Positions 11,072 through 21,830 of a DNA stretch of 64,000 nucleotides are shown in pieces. A model generated the notes under the pieces. It made no database searches. It had not been told where the DNA came from and saw nothing but the letters and a program-made list of their open reading frames with translations. Position 1 is the stretch's first letter. Every line of letters begins with the position of its first letter. This DNA comes from Euprymna scolopes (Eukaryota; Mollusca; Cephalopoda; Sepiida; Sepiolidae): positions 115,315,739 to 115,379,738 of the forward strand of contig CM044489.1 in assembly GCA_024364805.1 (NCBI GenBank). The letters run 5' to 3'. The translations under genes were made by a program, and so were the position numbers.

Positions 11072-11368
11072 GTATAAGATAAGTTCAAAATCCTTTTTCC
11101 ATTTTTCCCTAGATGAGCTTCTTCACAATTGAAAAAAATACAAATGAAAATCTCATGAACTTATCAACTCACTATTTTCCATCAAGGAAAAAATTATGGA
11201 GAAAAATAGAAAGAAAGATCTGTTTGTGTAATGTACGTCCCCTTCCCTCCCACATATACTTTTTAAAAAAATATGCACACATTATGCAAGTTTGTACAGT
11301 TATCCAAAAATTAATAAAAAGAGAATACAAGAACTCTACAACTAAATAGTTAGCAATTTGAAAAGAAT
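11072..11368 (+). repeat. Direct duplication R5, unit 2
   Basis: Second unit of the duplication, about 425 bp downstream of unit 1. A third partial unit (TCTAACAGAATCAG, AAGTTCAAAATCCTTTT) sits at 12133-12175, after the GC-rich island. Confidence 0.8.
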
Positions 11369-11439
11369 CGGAATCAGTAATTGTATCAGAATCAGAGAAA
11401 AATACAGGAATTGTCCCATTAGTAGTTATTTCCCTTGTC

Positions 11440-12070
11440 TTGGGTATGACGTAAAACTACATCCGGCAACAAGGCCCTGGTGTGGGAGGTCCAGGGTTTT
11501 GGGGAGAATATCACTACCCCTTAGTCGTTGCAGTGCTAGGTCACCCTCGGGCAAGGTGTAGTACCCACTACCCCCCTCCCTATTTAAGGTCACAAAAATG
11601 CAAGCCTGGTCAACAATGCTCTTGGCGGATGAGGAAAGAATCCCAACGGCTTGCTCAGCAGATGAACCAGCACCGCAGTGCCGACGCGGTCAACATGGGT
11701 GATGTACAACTCGACTCGGGTCTGCCTCAGCCATCGGATGCGACTGATTGCATGTGTGCAGACTGTCCTGACCCGTGCTTGCCTCTGTACTTTTGCTTTC
11801 AGCGGAGAGGGTGCTAGCAGTACTGGGCAAGCTGCTTATTCCTACTTTGCCTAGGCTGGGAGAGAGGTGAAAGTCTTTCGGCGATGAAGTGAGGGCGTAC
11901 CGACAGGTTTGATGGACTGGAAGCCGCAGTGTGATCTCTGCACTCAGGTAATTGGAGTATGATGGTCATGCTCTTGCTGAAGAGGACTCACATCGCAGCT
12001 TCGACACGGACACTAACCGACCTCCGCGTCATCGTCGAAATCGACGGACTGTCCGAAAGAGAGAGAGTTA
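11440..12070. repeat. GC-rich island of unknown origin with R1-like head
   Basis: About 630 bp clearly richer in G+C and CpG than the surrounding AT-rich DNA. It begins with GGGTATGACGTAAAACTACA, resembling the head of R1 at 3455 (ATATGACCTAAAACTATA). The rest has no counterpart that I can see in the window. An open frame at 11482-11817 (111 codons, Cys-rich end) has no recognisable domain. A LINE 5' UTR or another mobile element is possible; a CpG-island promoter cannot be excluded. Confidence 0.5.
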
Positions 12071-12194
12071 TTTCCCAAACTAGAAAATATTGAAAATTAT
12101 TGTTTTTTTTCTTTGAGCTATCCATATTCTTATTAAAATCTAACAGAATCAGATAATAAGTTCAAAATCCTTTTCTTATTGTCATTGCCATATT

Positions 12195-12320
12195 AGATTT
12201 AAAGTCTGTTTTACATGCTGACATGTGTTGGACAGTTTTTAGAAATTGAATTTCAAACTTACTTATCTCTATTCAGGTATTTACTTATTCCTCTTTCTCT
12301 CAAATCCATTTTTACCATTT
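12195..12320. repeat. Repeat R6, copy 1
   Basis: Shares TTTTACATGCTGACATGT and TTTTTAGAAA, then the CTCTTTCTCTCAAATCCAT-like tail, with 12695-12810. A direct repeat about 500 bp apart, class unknown. Confidence 0.5.
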
Positions 12321-12694
12321 CCTACCATGTTTTCCTTAGCCGTCTTTTACCAACTGACACGGCTACTTTAACTATTCTACATCTACTATCCCAAGAACTC
12401 TTCTCCATTATTTACTGTGGCCATACCACCAAAGTCTCTTGTTCTGCACACACCTCCTTATACTCTATAGATTTAATTTTCCTCTGAGATCATCAGATGT
12501 AAGCCTGTTTTTAAGACTCACATTGTGAATAATCGTAATAATACTAATAATAAAAAAGAAAGGTTTATTTTTGCAAGTAAGCAACTTGCTGGGGAAAAAT
12601 ATTGAGAGATTGAGTAAATGGTATGATGAATCTTGACTATACTGGTTTTTCTTCTATTCAACTCATCTTCCATTTCCTCTTTTTCTATCATCAT

Positions 12695-12862
12695 TAGTTT
12701 AACGTTCGTTTTACATGCTGACATGTATAAAACAGCTTTTAGAAACTGATCTCTGGCCAGATCTTTATTTATCCCTCTTTTTCTTAAGTCCATCCTCATC
12801 ATGCTGCTGCTGTATTTAGAGTGCTGCCACTCTGAGCTGCGTAACACTAGGCAATGTCTCAT
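12695..12862 (-). repeat. Repeat R6, copy 2; possible LINE tail fragment
   Basis: Second copy of R6. On the minus strand the frame gives MDLRKRGINKDLARDQ, which weakly resembles the end of some LINE ORF2 proteins (basic RGI...A.D). The match is short and I give it low weight. Confidence 0.35.
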
Positions 12863-13344
12863 GCCTCTTTTCTATGAGGTTTGACCAAAAGAGTTGACAC
12901 CAGTCAGGTTGTATGAAGTTGTATAACTTTTTACATACTCAAGTCATAGCTTCTTCAGTCTACCATGCTCACTTAGTGTCTGGGATATCTAAGCTTTTTA
13001 TGCAGTTGAATTCCAAGGAATGAATTTCAAAATGGTTATGTGGTCCATACGTAGGTGTTCAGATTAAACCACTGAACATTTCTCTGAAGGAGTCTTTAAG
13101 ATTTACCCTTCAAGAAATATGTGTAAAACATTCTTTTGGTTGTTATTGCAAAGTAGATCAAGTTACAAACACATCACATCAGATTCTCTAGAATTTCTGA
13201 TGCTCACTTCAACTGTGGCTTCTGACAGTTTCTTTTCTTGAATTTCCATTTTCTCTTGTAGCATTTTCAGAATCGCTTGAAACATGAAGCTAATCTCCGT
13301 TTCTACAGTTCTTTGCAGAGTTCAGGTGTTTTGCTAATTTTTTG

Positions 13345-13626
13345 GTTTTGGTTGTTTTGTTTTATGGCATATCAACCCTTTTCGGATTAGTTAATACTGA
13401 ATTCAATAATTTTGGAAAAAGAATTTTTATCCTTCAAGTTCTTTATATCTTCAAATATTTATTCATGGTGGTTGGTTTGATTATTTTGTAGAGGAACATT
13501 GTTTTTGTTCTTCACTTTGCAGAACATGATTGAGTTTTAAAAACGCAAAAGAAAAAACAGTAATATCAATGTTTGGTGCATTTTAGATCAGGAAACTAAT
13601 ATCTTTAGACGGTCTGATCTAGTAGT

Positions 13627-13635
<9 letters not shown>
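13345..13635 (-). repeat. Interspersed repeat R1, minus copy
   Basis: Reverse complement of the R1 tail and middle: GGCATATCAACCCTTTTCGG, CTTTATATCTTCAAATATTT, AACATGATTGAGTTTT, AATGTTTGGTGCATTTT. The end abuts a CA microsatellite. Confidence 0.65.

Positions 13636-13658
<23 letters not shown>
13629..13658. repeat. (CA)15 microsatellite
   Basis: Perfect CA dinucleotide run. Confidence 0.95.
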
Positions 13659-13662
<4 letters not shown>

Positions 13663-14369
13663 TACACATATATATTAGTGAAGTGGAGATCCCTTTGATG
13701 TTCACTTTGTGGTTTGTTAACACAACTCTATAAATATAAAAATCTTTTTTATCTGACAACATCCCGATCTAATCTTTTTTTTATTGGATTACACATTTCC
13801 ACTATTTTTGACTCTTCTAAGATATCCTTGAGTTCATATTCTGACTATTTCTTATAATTAATTACATGCAATATCCAGAAGTAAGGCTTAAGTAAGACAG
13901 TGCCATCCTTACATCGGTAGGCAGCTGACTGACTTATTTTCTTGTGTCTGACTTATTTTCTTGTGTCTATATGTTATTATTGTTTAGTTTTGAATGGATG
14001 ACTGATTTGAATTTCACAATTCCTAGAATTTTGTTCTTTTACACAAGGAAGATTAAATTGCACATGACATATGGTTTTTGCAAAATGTTGTAATTAAACA
14101 TGTAAAAAAAAAATGTGGATGCATATTTGTACGACAGTATTATTTTTTGTTTATTGTTAAGCATAAATTTAAATATGTTCAGTTCTTGAAATTAAAACTT
14201 AAGAGAAAACAAACAATTGTTTGTTGACAAAAAAAAAATGACAGTCATTTTCTCTCTAAAAAAAACGATGTTCACTCTGTTTAGAATTTCATAAACAACT
14301 GTGCAGTTTGATCACAACAAAAGCAGGTATTTTTAAGATGGATTTGGGCATGGCCTCCATAAGAATTTA

Positions 14370-14655
14370 TCGTTTGTTTTCATTTTTAAAACTGTTTTCA
14401 TTTTTAAAATAGGTTGTTTATTTTCATTCAAAATTATTTATTGTTTATTCCATTAATAAAAAATTATATACCATTCGTTTTCATTTTAAAAATAAGTTGT
14501 CATTTATTTTAATTCAAAATTATTTAACATTTTGGTTTCATTTTTAAAATAAGTTATTCCTTTTCATTTTAAATTATTATCATTCCTTTTCATTTAAAAA
14601 AAATATTTATCGTTTGTTTTTCATTTGTTTTTCATTTGTTTGTTTATTCCTTAAA
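14370..14655. repeat. Diverged tandem repeat
   Basis: Successive imperfect copies of a T-rich unit of roughly 50-65 bp, containing TTTTCATTTTTAAAA and TTCAAAATTATTTA. At least five copies can be counted by eye. It looks like an old minisatellite. Confidence 0.6.
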
Positions 14656-14659
14656 TTAA

Positions 14660-15301
14660 TAATTCGGATTGTGCATTATTTGATTGTATCTTGCTTCAAA
14701 CATACATAATTTTATCTTTTTATTGAATAAAGTTAAACCTCTGTATAAACTGAATCATCTATTTTTCTTTTCTCTTTTTCAATGCAATTTGTAAAGTTTT
14801 GTAATGCTTTTTGTAAAAAGCTCTCATTCATTATCAATAGTTTGACTGTTCGACACACTTTGTTTGTTCGTACTTCGTGCATGACGTCATTTTTCAGTGG
14901 TGGCCACAATTTCATTTTTCAGTGATGGCCACAATGTCGCACCAGAAATGCTATTTTAAACTTAAGCTTGACAGACCAAACAATAGATAGAATCGTTTAT
15001 AAAGATATTTAGATGAAATCTAAGATAAGATACATCCATAAGTGCATTTAGTGTTGAAAATATTATTCTAAATTAAGATTTTACATGCTTATTTCAAATA
15101 GGTATCACAAACCAGCCTATATGGGATGAAGTAAAAATTATAATTATAGACAGAAGAATAGTGGAGAGTAAGACAAAGAAACAGCACATATGCTAGGTGA
15201 CGATCACCTACTAAGCAGACCTAGTATTGAATTTAACACAATATATGAACCATTAATTGTAAATAATATATGATGAGAATAATGGAAATAGTATTCCGAC
15301 A
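14660..15301. other. AT-rich sequence, nothing assigned
   Basis: Contains a short internal duplication (CACAATTTCATTTTTCAGTG and a near repeat, about 14900-14935) but no recognisable gene or element before the gap. Confidence 0.4.
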
Positions 15302-16273
15302 NNNNNNNNNNNNNNNNNNNNNNNNNNNNNNNNNNNNNNNNNNNNNNNNNNNNNNNNNNNNNNNNNNNNNNNNNNNNNNNNNNNNNNNNNNNNNNNNNNN
15401 NNNNNNNNNNNNNNNNNNNNNNNNNNNNNNNNNNNNNNNNNNNNNNNNNNNNNNNNNNNNNNNNNNNNNNNNNNNNNNNNNNNNNNNNNNNNNNNNNNNN
15501 NNNNNNNNNNNNNNNNNNNNNNNNNNNNNNNNNNNNNNNNNNNNNNNNNNNNNNNNNNNNNNNNNNNNNNNNNNNNNNNNNNNNNNNNNNNNNNNNNNNN
15601 NNNNNNNNNNNNNNNNNNNNNNNNNNNNNNNNNNNNNNNNNNNNNNNNNNNNNNNNNNNNNNNNNNNNNNNNNNNNNNNNNNNNNNNNNNNNNNNNNNNN
15701 NNNNNNNNNNNNNNNNNNNNNNNNNNNNNNNNNNNNNNNNNNNNNNNNNNNNNNNNNNNNNNNNNNNNNNNNNNNNNNNNNNNNNNNNNNNNNNNNNNNN
15801 NNNNNNNNNNNNNNNNNNNNNNNNNNNNNNNNNNNNNNNNNNNNNNNNNNNNNNNNNNNNNNNNNNNNNNNNNNNNNNNNNNNNNNNNNNNNNNNNNNNN
15901 NNNNNNNNNNNNNNNNNNNNNNNNNNNNNNNNNNNNNNNNNNNNNNNNNNNNNNNNNNNNNNNNNNNNNNNNNNNNNNNNNNNNNNNNNNNNNNNNNNNN
16001 NNNNNNNNNNNNNNNNNNNNNNNNNNNNNNNNNNNNNNNNNNNNNNNNNNNNNNNNNNNNNNNNNNNNNNNNNNNNNNNNNNNNNNNNNNNNNNNNNNNN
16101 NNNNNNNNNNNNNNNNNNNNNNNNNNNNNNNNNNNNNNNNNNNNNNNNNNNNNNNNNNNNNNNNNNNNNNNNNNNNNNNNNNNNNNNNNNNNNNNNNNNN
16201 NNNNNNNNNNNNNNNNNNNNNNNNNNNNNNNNNNNNNNNNNNNNNNNNNNNNNNNNNNNNNNNNNNNNNNNNN
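15302..16273. other. Assembly gap (972 N)
   Basis: Unsequenced. The two long apparent open frames spanning it consist almost entirely of unknown residues and are artefacts. Confidence 0.99.
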
Positions 16274-16752
16274 TTCTGGATTTCCTTTATTAATATATTC
16301 TGGTTAATTTTATGTGATTCAAAAGCATCAAGATAACGAACAAATGCCTTATTTAACTGTTTAAATAGTTTATTTTTTATCCCCACCTTGTTTTATCATC
16401 TTTATTACTAAGTTAGAAACTGGAGGTATAAAAACTATTAATTTTAAGGTAACACGAGCTATTCTCAAAAACTCTTACATAATGGTTCCATAAAACATAA
16501 AAAACAGAGCAGGTAATATCTTGATGCGGCATATGAACTATTTGAAAGGGGAAAAAGTTTCATTTATCAAATATTTTATAAAGAAAAATCCCATCCTCAA
16601 TTTTTATATCTAAATCTAGAAATGTAGCCTGTTTTCTTCTATGTTCACAATTCAATTCTAACTCCTTTGGATATTTAAGATGTTTATTTTTTTTTTCAAA
16701 TTCATCATTATCGTTTATACATATAAGATCATCTATAAATCTCCTAGACCCA

Positions 16753-16757
<5 letters not shown>
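16274..16757 (-). mobile_element. Penelope-like reverse transcriptase fragment
   Basis: Reading the minus strand from 16757: RRFIDDLICIND (RT palm motif, xxDD), then YPKELELNCEHRR and ATFLDLDIKIEDG. Further on come IVHMPHQDI, EFLRIARVT and KLFKQLNKAFVRYLDAF just before the gap. This order of motifs is what I associate with Penelope-like elements of invertebrates. The frame is interrupted, the copy runs into the gap at one side and into a TA microsatellite at the other. Confidence 0.65.

Positions 16758-16758
<1 letters not shown>

Positions 16759-16810
<52 letters not shown>
16759..16810. repeat. (TA)n microsatellite
   Basis: About 52 bp of perfect TA, adjoining the Penelope-like fragment. 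Confidence 0.95.
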
Positions 16811-16814
<4 letters not shown>

Positions 16815-16904
16815 AAAATGTAGTAATAAAAAGCGATCTATAGTGATAAGTAGTAAGGATGTATATCTAAAAACAAAAATAGATTTCAAACTCCTAAAAT
16901 TCAT

Positions 16905-17215
16905 ACTAGGACTAATGGTGTAGTGGATAACGTACTGGATAAAATTCAGTAGTTCTTGGGATTGAAGGTTCAATCCTCAGTGCAGGCAACTCAAAAATGC
17001 AAGTGTGAATTACTTAGGACTTTCACCCAGTCATAGCTGACGGAACGATAGCGTACTACTTGTGTGTATTAAATAATTGAAATTCTGTGCAGATTCCTGA
17101 GTTTGACAAGATACATCTGAAGAAAGTTGGAAAAATAACTCTCAAGATGAGAACAATGGTTTGAGGAATCCAAATAATATGAACAATCAATCACAATCTC
17201 CAAAATTCAGAAATA
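16905..17215 (+). mobile_element. tRNA-derived SINE (FB-A family, one-armed)
   Basis: The head has an A-box-like GGTGTAGTGGATAACG at 16917-16932 and a B-box-like GGTTCAATCC at 16968-16977. The body has TGAATTACTTAGGACTTTCA, CCAGTCATAGCTGACGGAAC and TATTAAATAA. The right arm follows: GATACATCTGAAGAAAGTTG, ACTCTCAAGATGAGAACA, GAGGAATCCAAATAAT. This copy has head, body and 3' arm but no inverted left arm, so it shows what the simple SINE looks like. Confidence 0.75.
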
Positions 17216-17404
17216 AACTGACCAGTTTCGTGTGTGTGTGGGGGGGGGAATGGGGTTAATATAGTGAAATTCCATTCATTTACAACTTATGATTACTCAT
17301 TTATTTCATGGGTTATTTTGATAAAATTGAGAAACAAAAATTAATCTTTTTTTGTGTGTTATTAATAGCTTTCATTCTGGGTTAGTTCAAGTTAGTGATG
17401 AGTG

Positions 17405-17590
17405 ATTTACTTTTAACCTTCGGGCTAAGATCAAAGTGTATCTTTTCTCCAGATGCTGGACTTCAATTTCTAGTTCTCTCTCAGTGGAGGAGTAATCCTT
17501 CACCACTGAGACAATTTTTATTTTTGTTCCTTTTTTTCTACATTAAAAAATCACCCTGTTTAACTCTGTCCCGCATGGAGGCATTGTAAA
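17405..17590 (+). repeat. SINE family T2 body
   Basis: Words AGATCAAAGTGTA, TCTCAGTGGAGGAGTAATCC, CACTGAGACAATTTTTATTT, TTGTTCC, CATTAAAAAATCACC and TAACTCTGTCCCGC. Almost the same order occurs at 21408-21597. The tRNA-like head is not clear here. Confidence 0.7.
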
Positions 17591-18719
17591 CAGGAACTTA
17601 ATGCATATGATTATTATGTATCTCTGTGCATATAAAAACAATCTGATCTTAAAAAGAAAAGTGCCACTCGGCAATATTGTTTACTTAATATAAGGTTTTA
17701 AGTTGTCTTTTATAAAAAAATTAAAAAAATCCAACTGAAAACTTAAATAAAATTTTTTGCCCTAATATAAAATTGTGTTTCCATTAGATTTTACATGATC
17801 CAAATGTAAGTTTTCTTATTGATTTACTCTTAAAAGAAAATTTCCATTGTGCTATGAATTATATTATGAAGATTCAATGTGTTAACTGTTGAAATGAGTC
17901 TTGCTCCAAATATGTTTTCTTATTGATATTTTTTCTTAAAAGAAAACTTTACTTGATTTTCATTGTGCTATAAATCATATTATGAAGATTCCATATTTTA
18001 GCTGTTGAAATGAATCTCATATGAACAGTAAAATTTGTGCTTCCATGTAATTTTTGTATGTTTATTTTTATTTCTTGAGAGGTAATGAGATTTTGCCTAA
18101 TGTTTAACTGTCTTGATGTAATAATTATTGCTTTTCATTATGGTTAATTTTCATTTACTATAAGATGACATGATACATTTGTAAGGATTTTTTTTCGTGT
18201 TCAACCTGTTTTTAGTTATACACTATGAAAATTGGCTTATGGACCAATTGTACACAAGAAGGCAAAATTTCTAATTTTCAACAAACTTGGAACAGTCATT
18301 ATGTATGGCTCATTAAACTACCAAAATAAATTTGTTATTGTTGTTTTGCAAAGATTTATATGTCCATGTCAAAAGTTTTTAGACGTAATGAAAGCAAAAT
18401 TTTGCTTTGGGATAGCTACTTCTGGAGATGTTTAGACATGTCTAAGATGTGTCCATTTGATAAGTGTGTTTAGGGTTAGTCAAAAATGTCTGCTGTTTTT
18501 TACTTCCGGTTTCTGCACCACAGGCAGGACAACAATGATAAGCAATATATAGTCCCTTCTGATTAATGATTATTTTCCTCTCAGATAACATAAAAGCACC
18601 CTTTCCCTATGTTAAGAATGGCTTTCTTGACCGCTTGACCATTTCTAATTATCTAGCCAAATGGTCAGTCGAAATCAGAAGTAAAAAAGAACAATCTTGA
18701 CTCTCACTGATGTTTAGTG

Positions 18720-18855
18720 TTAAAAATTTTCAGTACTAGTGCACTTATTGATCTGTGCTGAAATAATATTATTTAGAAAGCTATTCTTACCATGGAGAGG
18801 GGAGGGTATTTTGTACCTATTCTGTACTTTAACTTTACAATTTAATAAAAACAGA
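18720..18855 (+). repeat. Interspersed repeat R4, copy 1
   Basis: CTGTGCTGAAATAATA, ATTTAGAAAGC, ATTCTTACCATGGA, TATTTTGTAC and CAATTTAATAA occur in the same order at 47700-47830. Class unknown. Confidence 0.6.
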
Positions 18856-18992
18856 TATCATAAAACTTTAATTAAACTTGAAAATACTATTTAAAAAAAA
18901 ACAGTATGGATCAAGTTCACTAGCACCGAATTTTCATCAGTTTTTATGTTTATTTCAAACTGAAGTACAACTGACAAATAGAACCTGCATAT

Positions 18993-19235
18993 AAATATAC
19001 ACCATTGACACTCTTGTTCTCATTAGATCACTGAAGTTAAGAAACATTAAGTCTGGTCAGTACCAGATGGGTGACCATTTGAGAATATTAGGCATCTCTG
19101 CAAGAACTACAAAAACTTAGTGTCATTATCTCTTCTGGCTGGGATATACATGTGACTGGAAACTGCTTATGAATTTGATATTCTCTTGACACTTCCTTCT
19201 TTGAAGGAAGCCAGCTGAACCCACCTAGGATGAAT
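18993..19235 (+). mobile_element. 5S rRNA-derived SINE, copy S1
   Basis: The 5' part matches 5S rRNA: TTGACACTCTTGTTCTCATT, GATCACTGAAGTTAAGAAAC (5S internal promoter box A region) and AGTACCAGATGGGTGACC (box C region). A body follows: TGCAAGAACTAC, GTGTCATTATCTCTT, GGAAACTGCTTATGAATTTG, GAAGGAAGCCAGCTG, CCACCTAGG. The body is shared with the minus-strand copy at 49285-49632, so this is a SINE with a 5S head rather than an isolated 5S pseudogene. Confidence 0.8.
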
Positions 19236-19659
19236 GCTTCTGGCATATCATAGACATAAAAATGCTGAAGTTCTTATAAGCGTGGATAAAAGGTTAGAGA
19301 ATGATGATTTTATGTCAAAAGCTGAAGTAGATAATTTAGCTTAAGTGTTTATTTTGATTCATTTATTTTTGTTGTGGAATTTATTAAAATGGAACAAACG
19401 GTGCAAAGAATTGGTTTTGCATGGAAATTTTGCCAATAAAAATTTTAAAAGAGAATTCTAAGTTAATAAAATAGAATGCGGAAGATAATAGATGAAATGC
19501 ACTCTTAGAAAGTCATACGCTGGTTAGTTGGCACTTGGAAATGGAACTGAAGTACTATCGTCTTGGCTTAGAATGTCGTGGGAGATGGAGAAACTTTTTG
19601 AGTGCTTTTCTTTTTTGGTTTTGTCTTATCTTTTGTTGTTTATTTCTTTTCTTTGTGTT

Positions 19660-19800
19660 AGAAAACGGGTGGGCAAAAAGTAAGTGGAAGAATATTCGAA
19701 TAATTGAAGATGAACAACTCCCAATAATCGCAGTGCACGCTTGAGAACAATGGTAATTTAGCAGGGATGATGCTCTGCATATGCATTTGGGATGGTTACT
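19660..19800 (+). repeat. Short dispersed repeat, partial
   Basis: Words around CGCTTGAGAACAATGGT and TGCATATGCATTTGGGATGG resemble CACTTGAGAATAATGATCAC and TGTATGCATATGGAATG at 20150-20210. A weak two-copy repeat. Confidence 0.35.
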
Positions 19801-19834
19801 TTTTAGACATGCCCAAGCCTCTTTATAAGAAGAG

Positions 19835-20015
19835 TAGCAGGGCTAACCGATGTTGCCCGGGACTATAAACAACAAAATAGAAGAGATTAAAGTGTGTGTA
19901 ACGTTTTTCTTTTAAAATTTCTCTTTCTCTCTCTCCTTATCCTTCTCTTTCTTTCTATACTACCCTCTCCTTTCTACTTCCTCCTCCTTCTCCCCCTATC
20001 CTGTTTTAGAATAAG
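19835..20015 (-). mobile_element. Helitron 3' part, degenerate
   Basis: AGCAGGGCTAACCGATGTTG followed by CCCGGGA resembles the reverse-complemented Helitron end at 29064 (CTAGCAGAGCTACCCGGCAT). It is followed, as there, by a TTAAAATTTCTCT and a T/C-rich stretch. The CTAG terminus has decayed. Confidence 0.45.
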
Positions 20016-20311
20016 AGAAATATAAGAAATTTATCCCAGCTTTCTAAAAACTGAAAGCTAGCATGAATTTTTTGCATATTTTAAAAATAATTTTGTGCTC
20101 TTGGGCAATGGCAAGTTTCTTGTTTACCAATATCTCCCGGCAATGGCAGTTCTCACTTGAGAATAATGATCACTTAGTGGATAATGCTCTTGTGTATGCA
20201 TATGGAATGTTCAACAAATACTTGTTGAGCCGTTCCCTTGGATGATCAAGGTAGGTTCTGCTAGAAGAACCTATCCTGCCTTGATAGAATTCAAAAGAGA
20301 CTTTGTAGCCT

Positions 20312-20787
20312 AGTGGGGGATGCCCTTTTCTCTTCCTTCAACTCCTTTCCCACAAAAGAGACATTGCAAGCCTATCTCTGTTTTTTTCATTTTTATGGCA
20401 AGTGTTCATCTGAGCTCCGATCTATTGTCCCCCTTTGGCAAACTTTCACGAAAAACACTCCTCTAGCTGAAACGACTACCAATAATTTCCTACACTCTTT
20501 ATCTGTGCCTAAACCTAAACACAGATTCCATGAACAAAGCTTCTTTCTTAGAACTGCATGCCTATAGAACTCTCTTTCATTTGTCTGCTTTCCAGCTGAC
20601 TACAATATGCTCATCTTCAAGTCCAACATAAACAAGTTCTTGATGAGCCATCCCCTTAAGTTACCAAATTTCCACTACTAACGATTACTACAGTATTGTC
20701 CCATTGACTACTGTACACTCATTAACCCTTATCATCGAGTGTCCGCCAGGCCTTAATAAGTAAAAAAAAAAAAGAGAAAAAAAAAAG
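20312..20787 (+). mobile_element. CR1/Jockey-type LINE, 3' end fragment
   Basis: The tail frame reads FHFYGKCSSELRSIVPL, FTKNTPLAETTTNNFLHSLS and HEQSFFLRTA before breaking. The 3' signature is mutated (GTCCGCCAGGCCTTAATAAG) and followed by an A-rich end. Confidence 0.8.
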
Positions 20788-20889
20788 TCCTCCTAAGTAA
20801 TCTTCTGCTTATTTCACTCATTCTTTCCAATCATCTCGTGATGGCAATCATCATCTGAACAAAAATCCTTTTAACTCTTATCCTCAAGT

Positions 20890-21110
20890 GGCCCTTGGGC
20901 CTTATTATTTATTTCTCTCCCACAGTGAGAAATGTGACAAGGGTCGGAAAGTGGGTTGAAGAGTCAGTGTTCTCGAGAAGGAGCACTCTGATCTGCAAAA
21001 AGTACCTGGATAGCCATATTAGCATTTCCCAGTAGGAATGCCTCAGGCGATAAGCAATAAACTAAGCCCTTTTTAAAAACAGAAGGCAAAATTAGGGAGA
21101 ATGAAATTCC
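20890..21110 (-). repeat. Interspersed repeat R2, minus copy
   Basis: On the minus strand: TTATTGCTTATCGCCTGAGG, ACTGGGAAATGCTAATATGG, GATCAGAGTGCTCCTTCT, CTTGTCACATTTCTCACTG. This is the same order as the plus copies at 33650-33930, 36345-36610 and 36695-36945. Confidence 0.65.
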
Positions 21111-21407
21111 CAGAACTATGCAGAACTATACTGCAATCAAAAAGGAAAAGGCCATTAGAAAAATGGCCTACACTCTGTTGATGTGGGCTTGATAAGCAAT
21201 GATCCATCAATACAAAAAATAAAAAATCGTAAATGCCAAAAATAGGAGTCTGAATCAAAAGTTTTGAGTTCTGACTTCACGGTTTCATATTTAAGTAGGT
21301 GTGCGTTGCCTTTAAGCCTTATAATTATACTAAAGTAATAAGACTGATATTTTTACCTTTTGATTGTTTGAAAATTAGTTGATCAACATTAAACTTGAAA
21401 CTACCTG

Positions 21408-21597
21408 GATCGGGTCAAGATCAAAGTGTAGTATCTGTTCTTCAGATGCTGCACTTCAATTTCTTGTTCTGTCAGTGGAGGAGAAATCTTTCACGACTGA
21501 GACAATTTTTATTTTTGTTCCTTTTCTCCACATTAAAAAACGACCCTAGTGTCTAACTCTGTCCCGTGGGGAGACATTGTAAATAGGAACATTAAAC
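21408..21597 (+). repeat. SINE family T2 body
   Basis: CAAGATCAAAGTGTAGTATC, GTCAGTGGAGGAGAAATC, GACTGAGACAATTTTTATTT, CATTAAAAAACGACC and AACTCTGTCCCG. A close match to 17405-17590. Confidence 0.7.
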
Positions 21598-21616
21598 TTG
21601 AAAACATGATACATAA

Positions 21617-21621
<5 letters not shown>

Positions 21622-21679
<58 letters not shown>
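21622..21679. repeat. (TA)n microsatellite
   Basis: About 58 bp TA run followed directly by a T run and a LINE 3' end. Confidence 0.95.
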
Positions 21680-21693
<14 letters not shown>

Positions 21694-21830
21694 ACACGGT
21701 GGTCACCACTTATCAAGGCCCGGAAGCCACTCAGGGATAAGGGTTATTGCAAGTACAGTACGTTAGTGTGGAGATTTAATGAAGTGTTTACTTAAGAGGG
21801 CGGTTCATTAGGAATTTGTTAACGTTGAAC
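21680..21830 (-). mobile_element. CR1/Jockey-type LINE, 3' terminus
   Basis: T run, then GGTCACCACTTATCAAGGCC and AAGCCACTCAGGGATAAGGG, to the end of the coding tail on the minus strand (antisense of NVNKFLMNRPLK). It is nearly the reverse complement of the 3' part of the copy at 7955-8241. It stops at the hammerhead-bearing SINE. Confidence 0.8.

Noticed and set aside
11482-11817. 111-codon open frame in the GC-rich island as a gene
   Set aside because: GC-rich DNA has few stops by chance; the protein has no recognisable domain and the start lies in a repeat-like head.
15253-16386. Two long open frames across the N gap
   Set aside because: More than 90 percent unknown residues; artefacts of translating N.
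16916-16980. Functional tRNA gene
   Set aside because: A and B boxes are present but the cloverleaf is not credible and it is joined to a repeated SINE body.
18607-18650. Shared word ATGTTAAGAATGGCTTTCTT with 54776-54800 as a repeat family
   Set aside because: Similarity covers only about 25 bases; too little to define a family.
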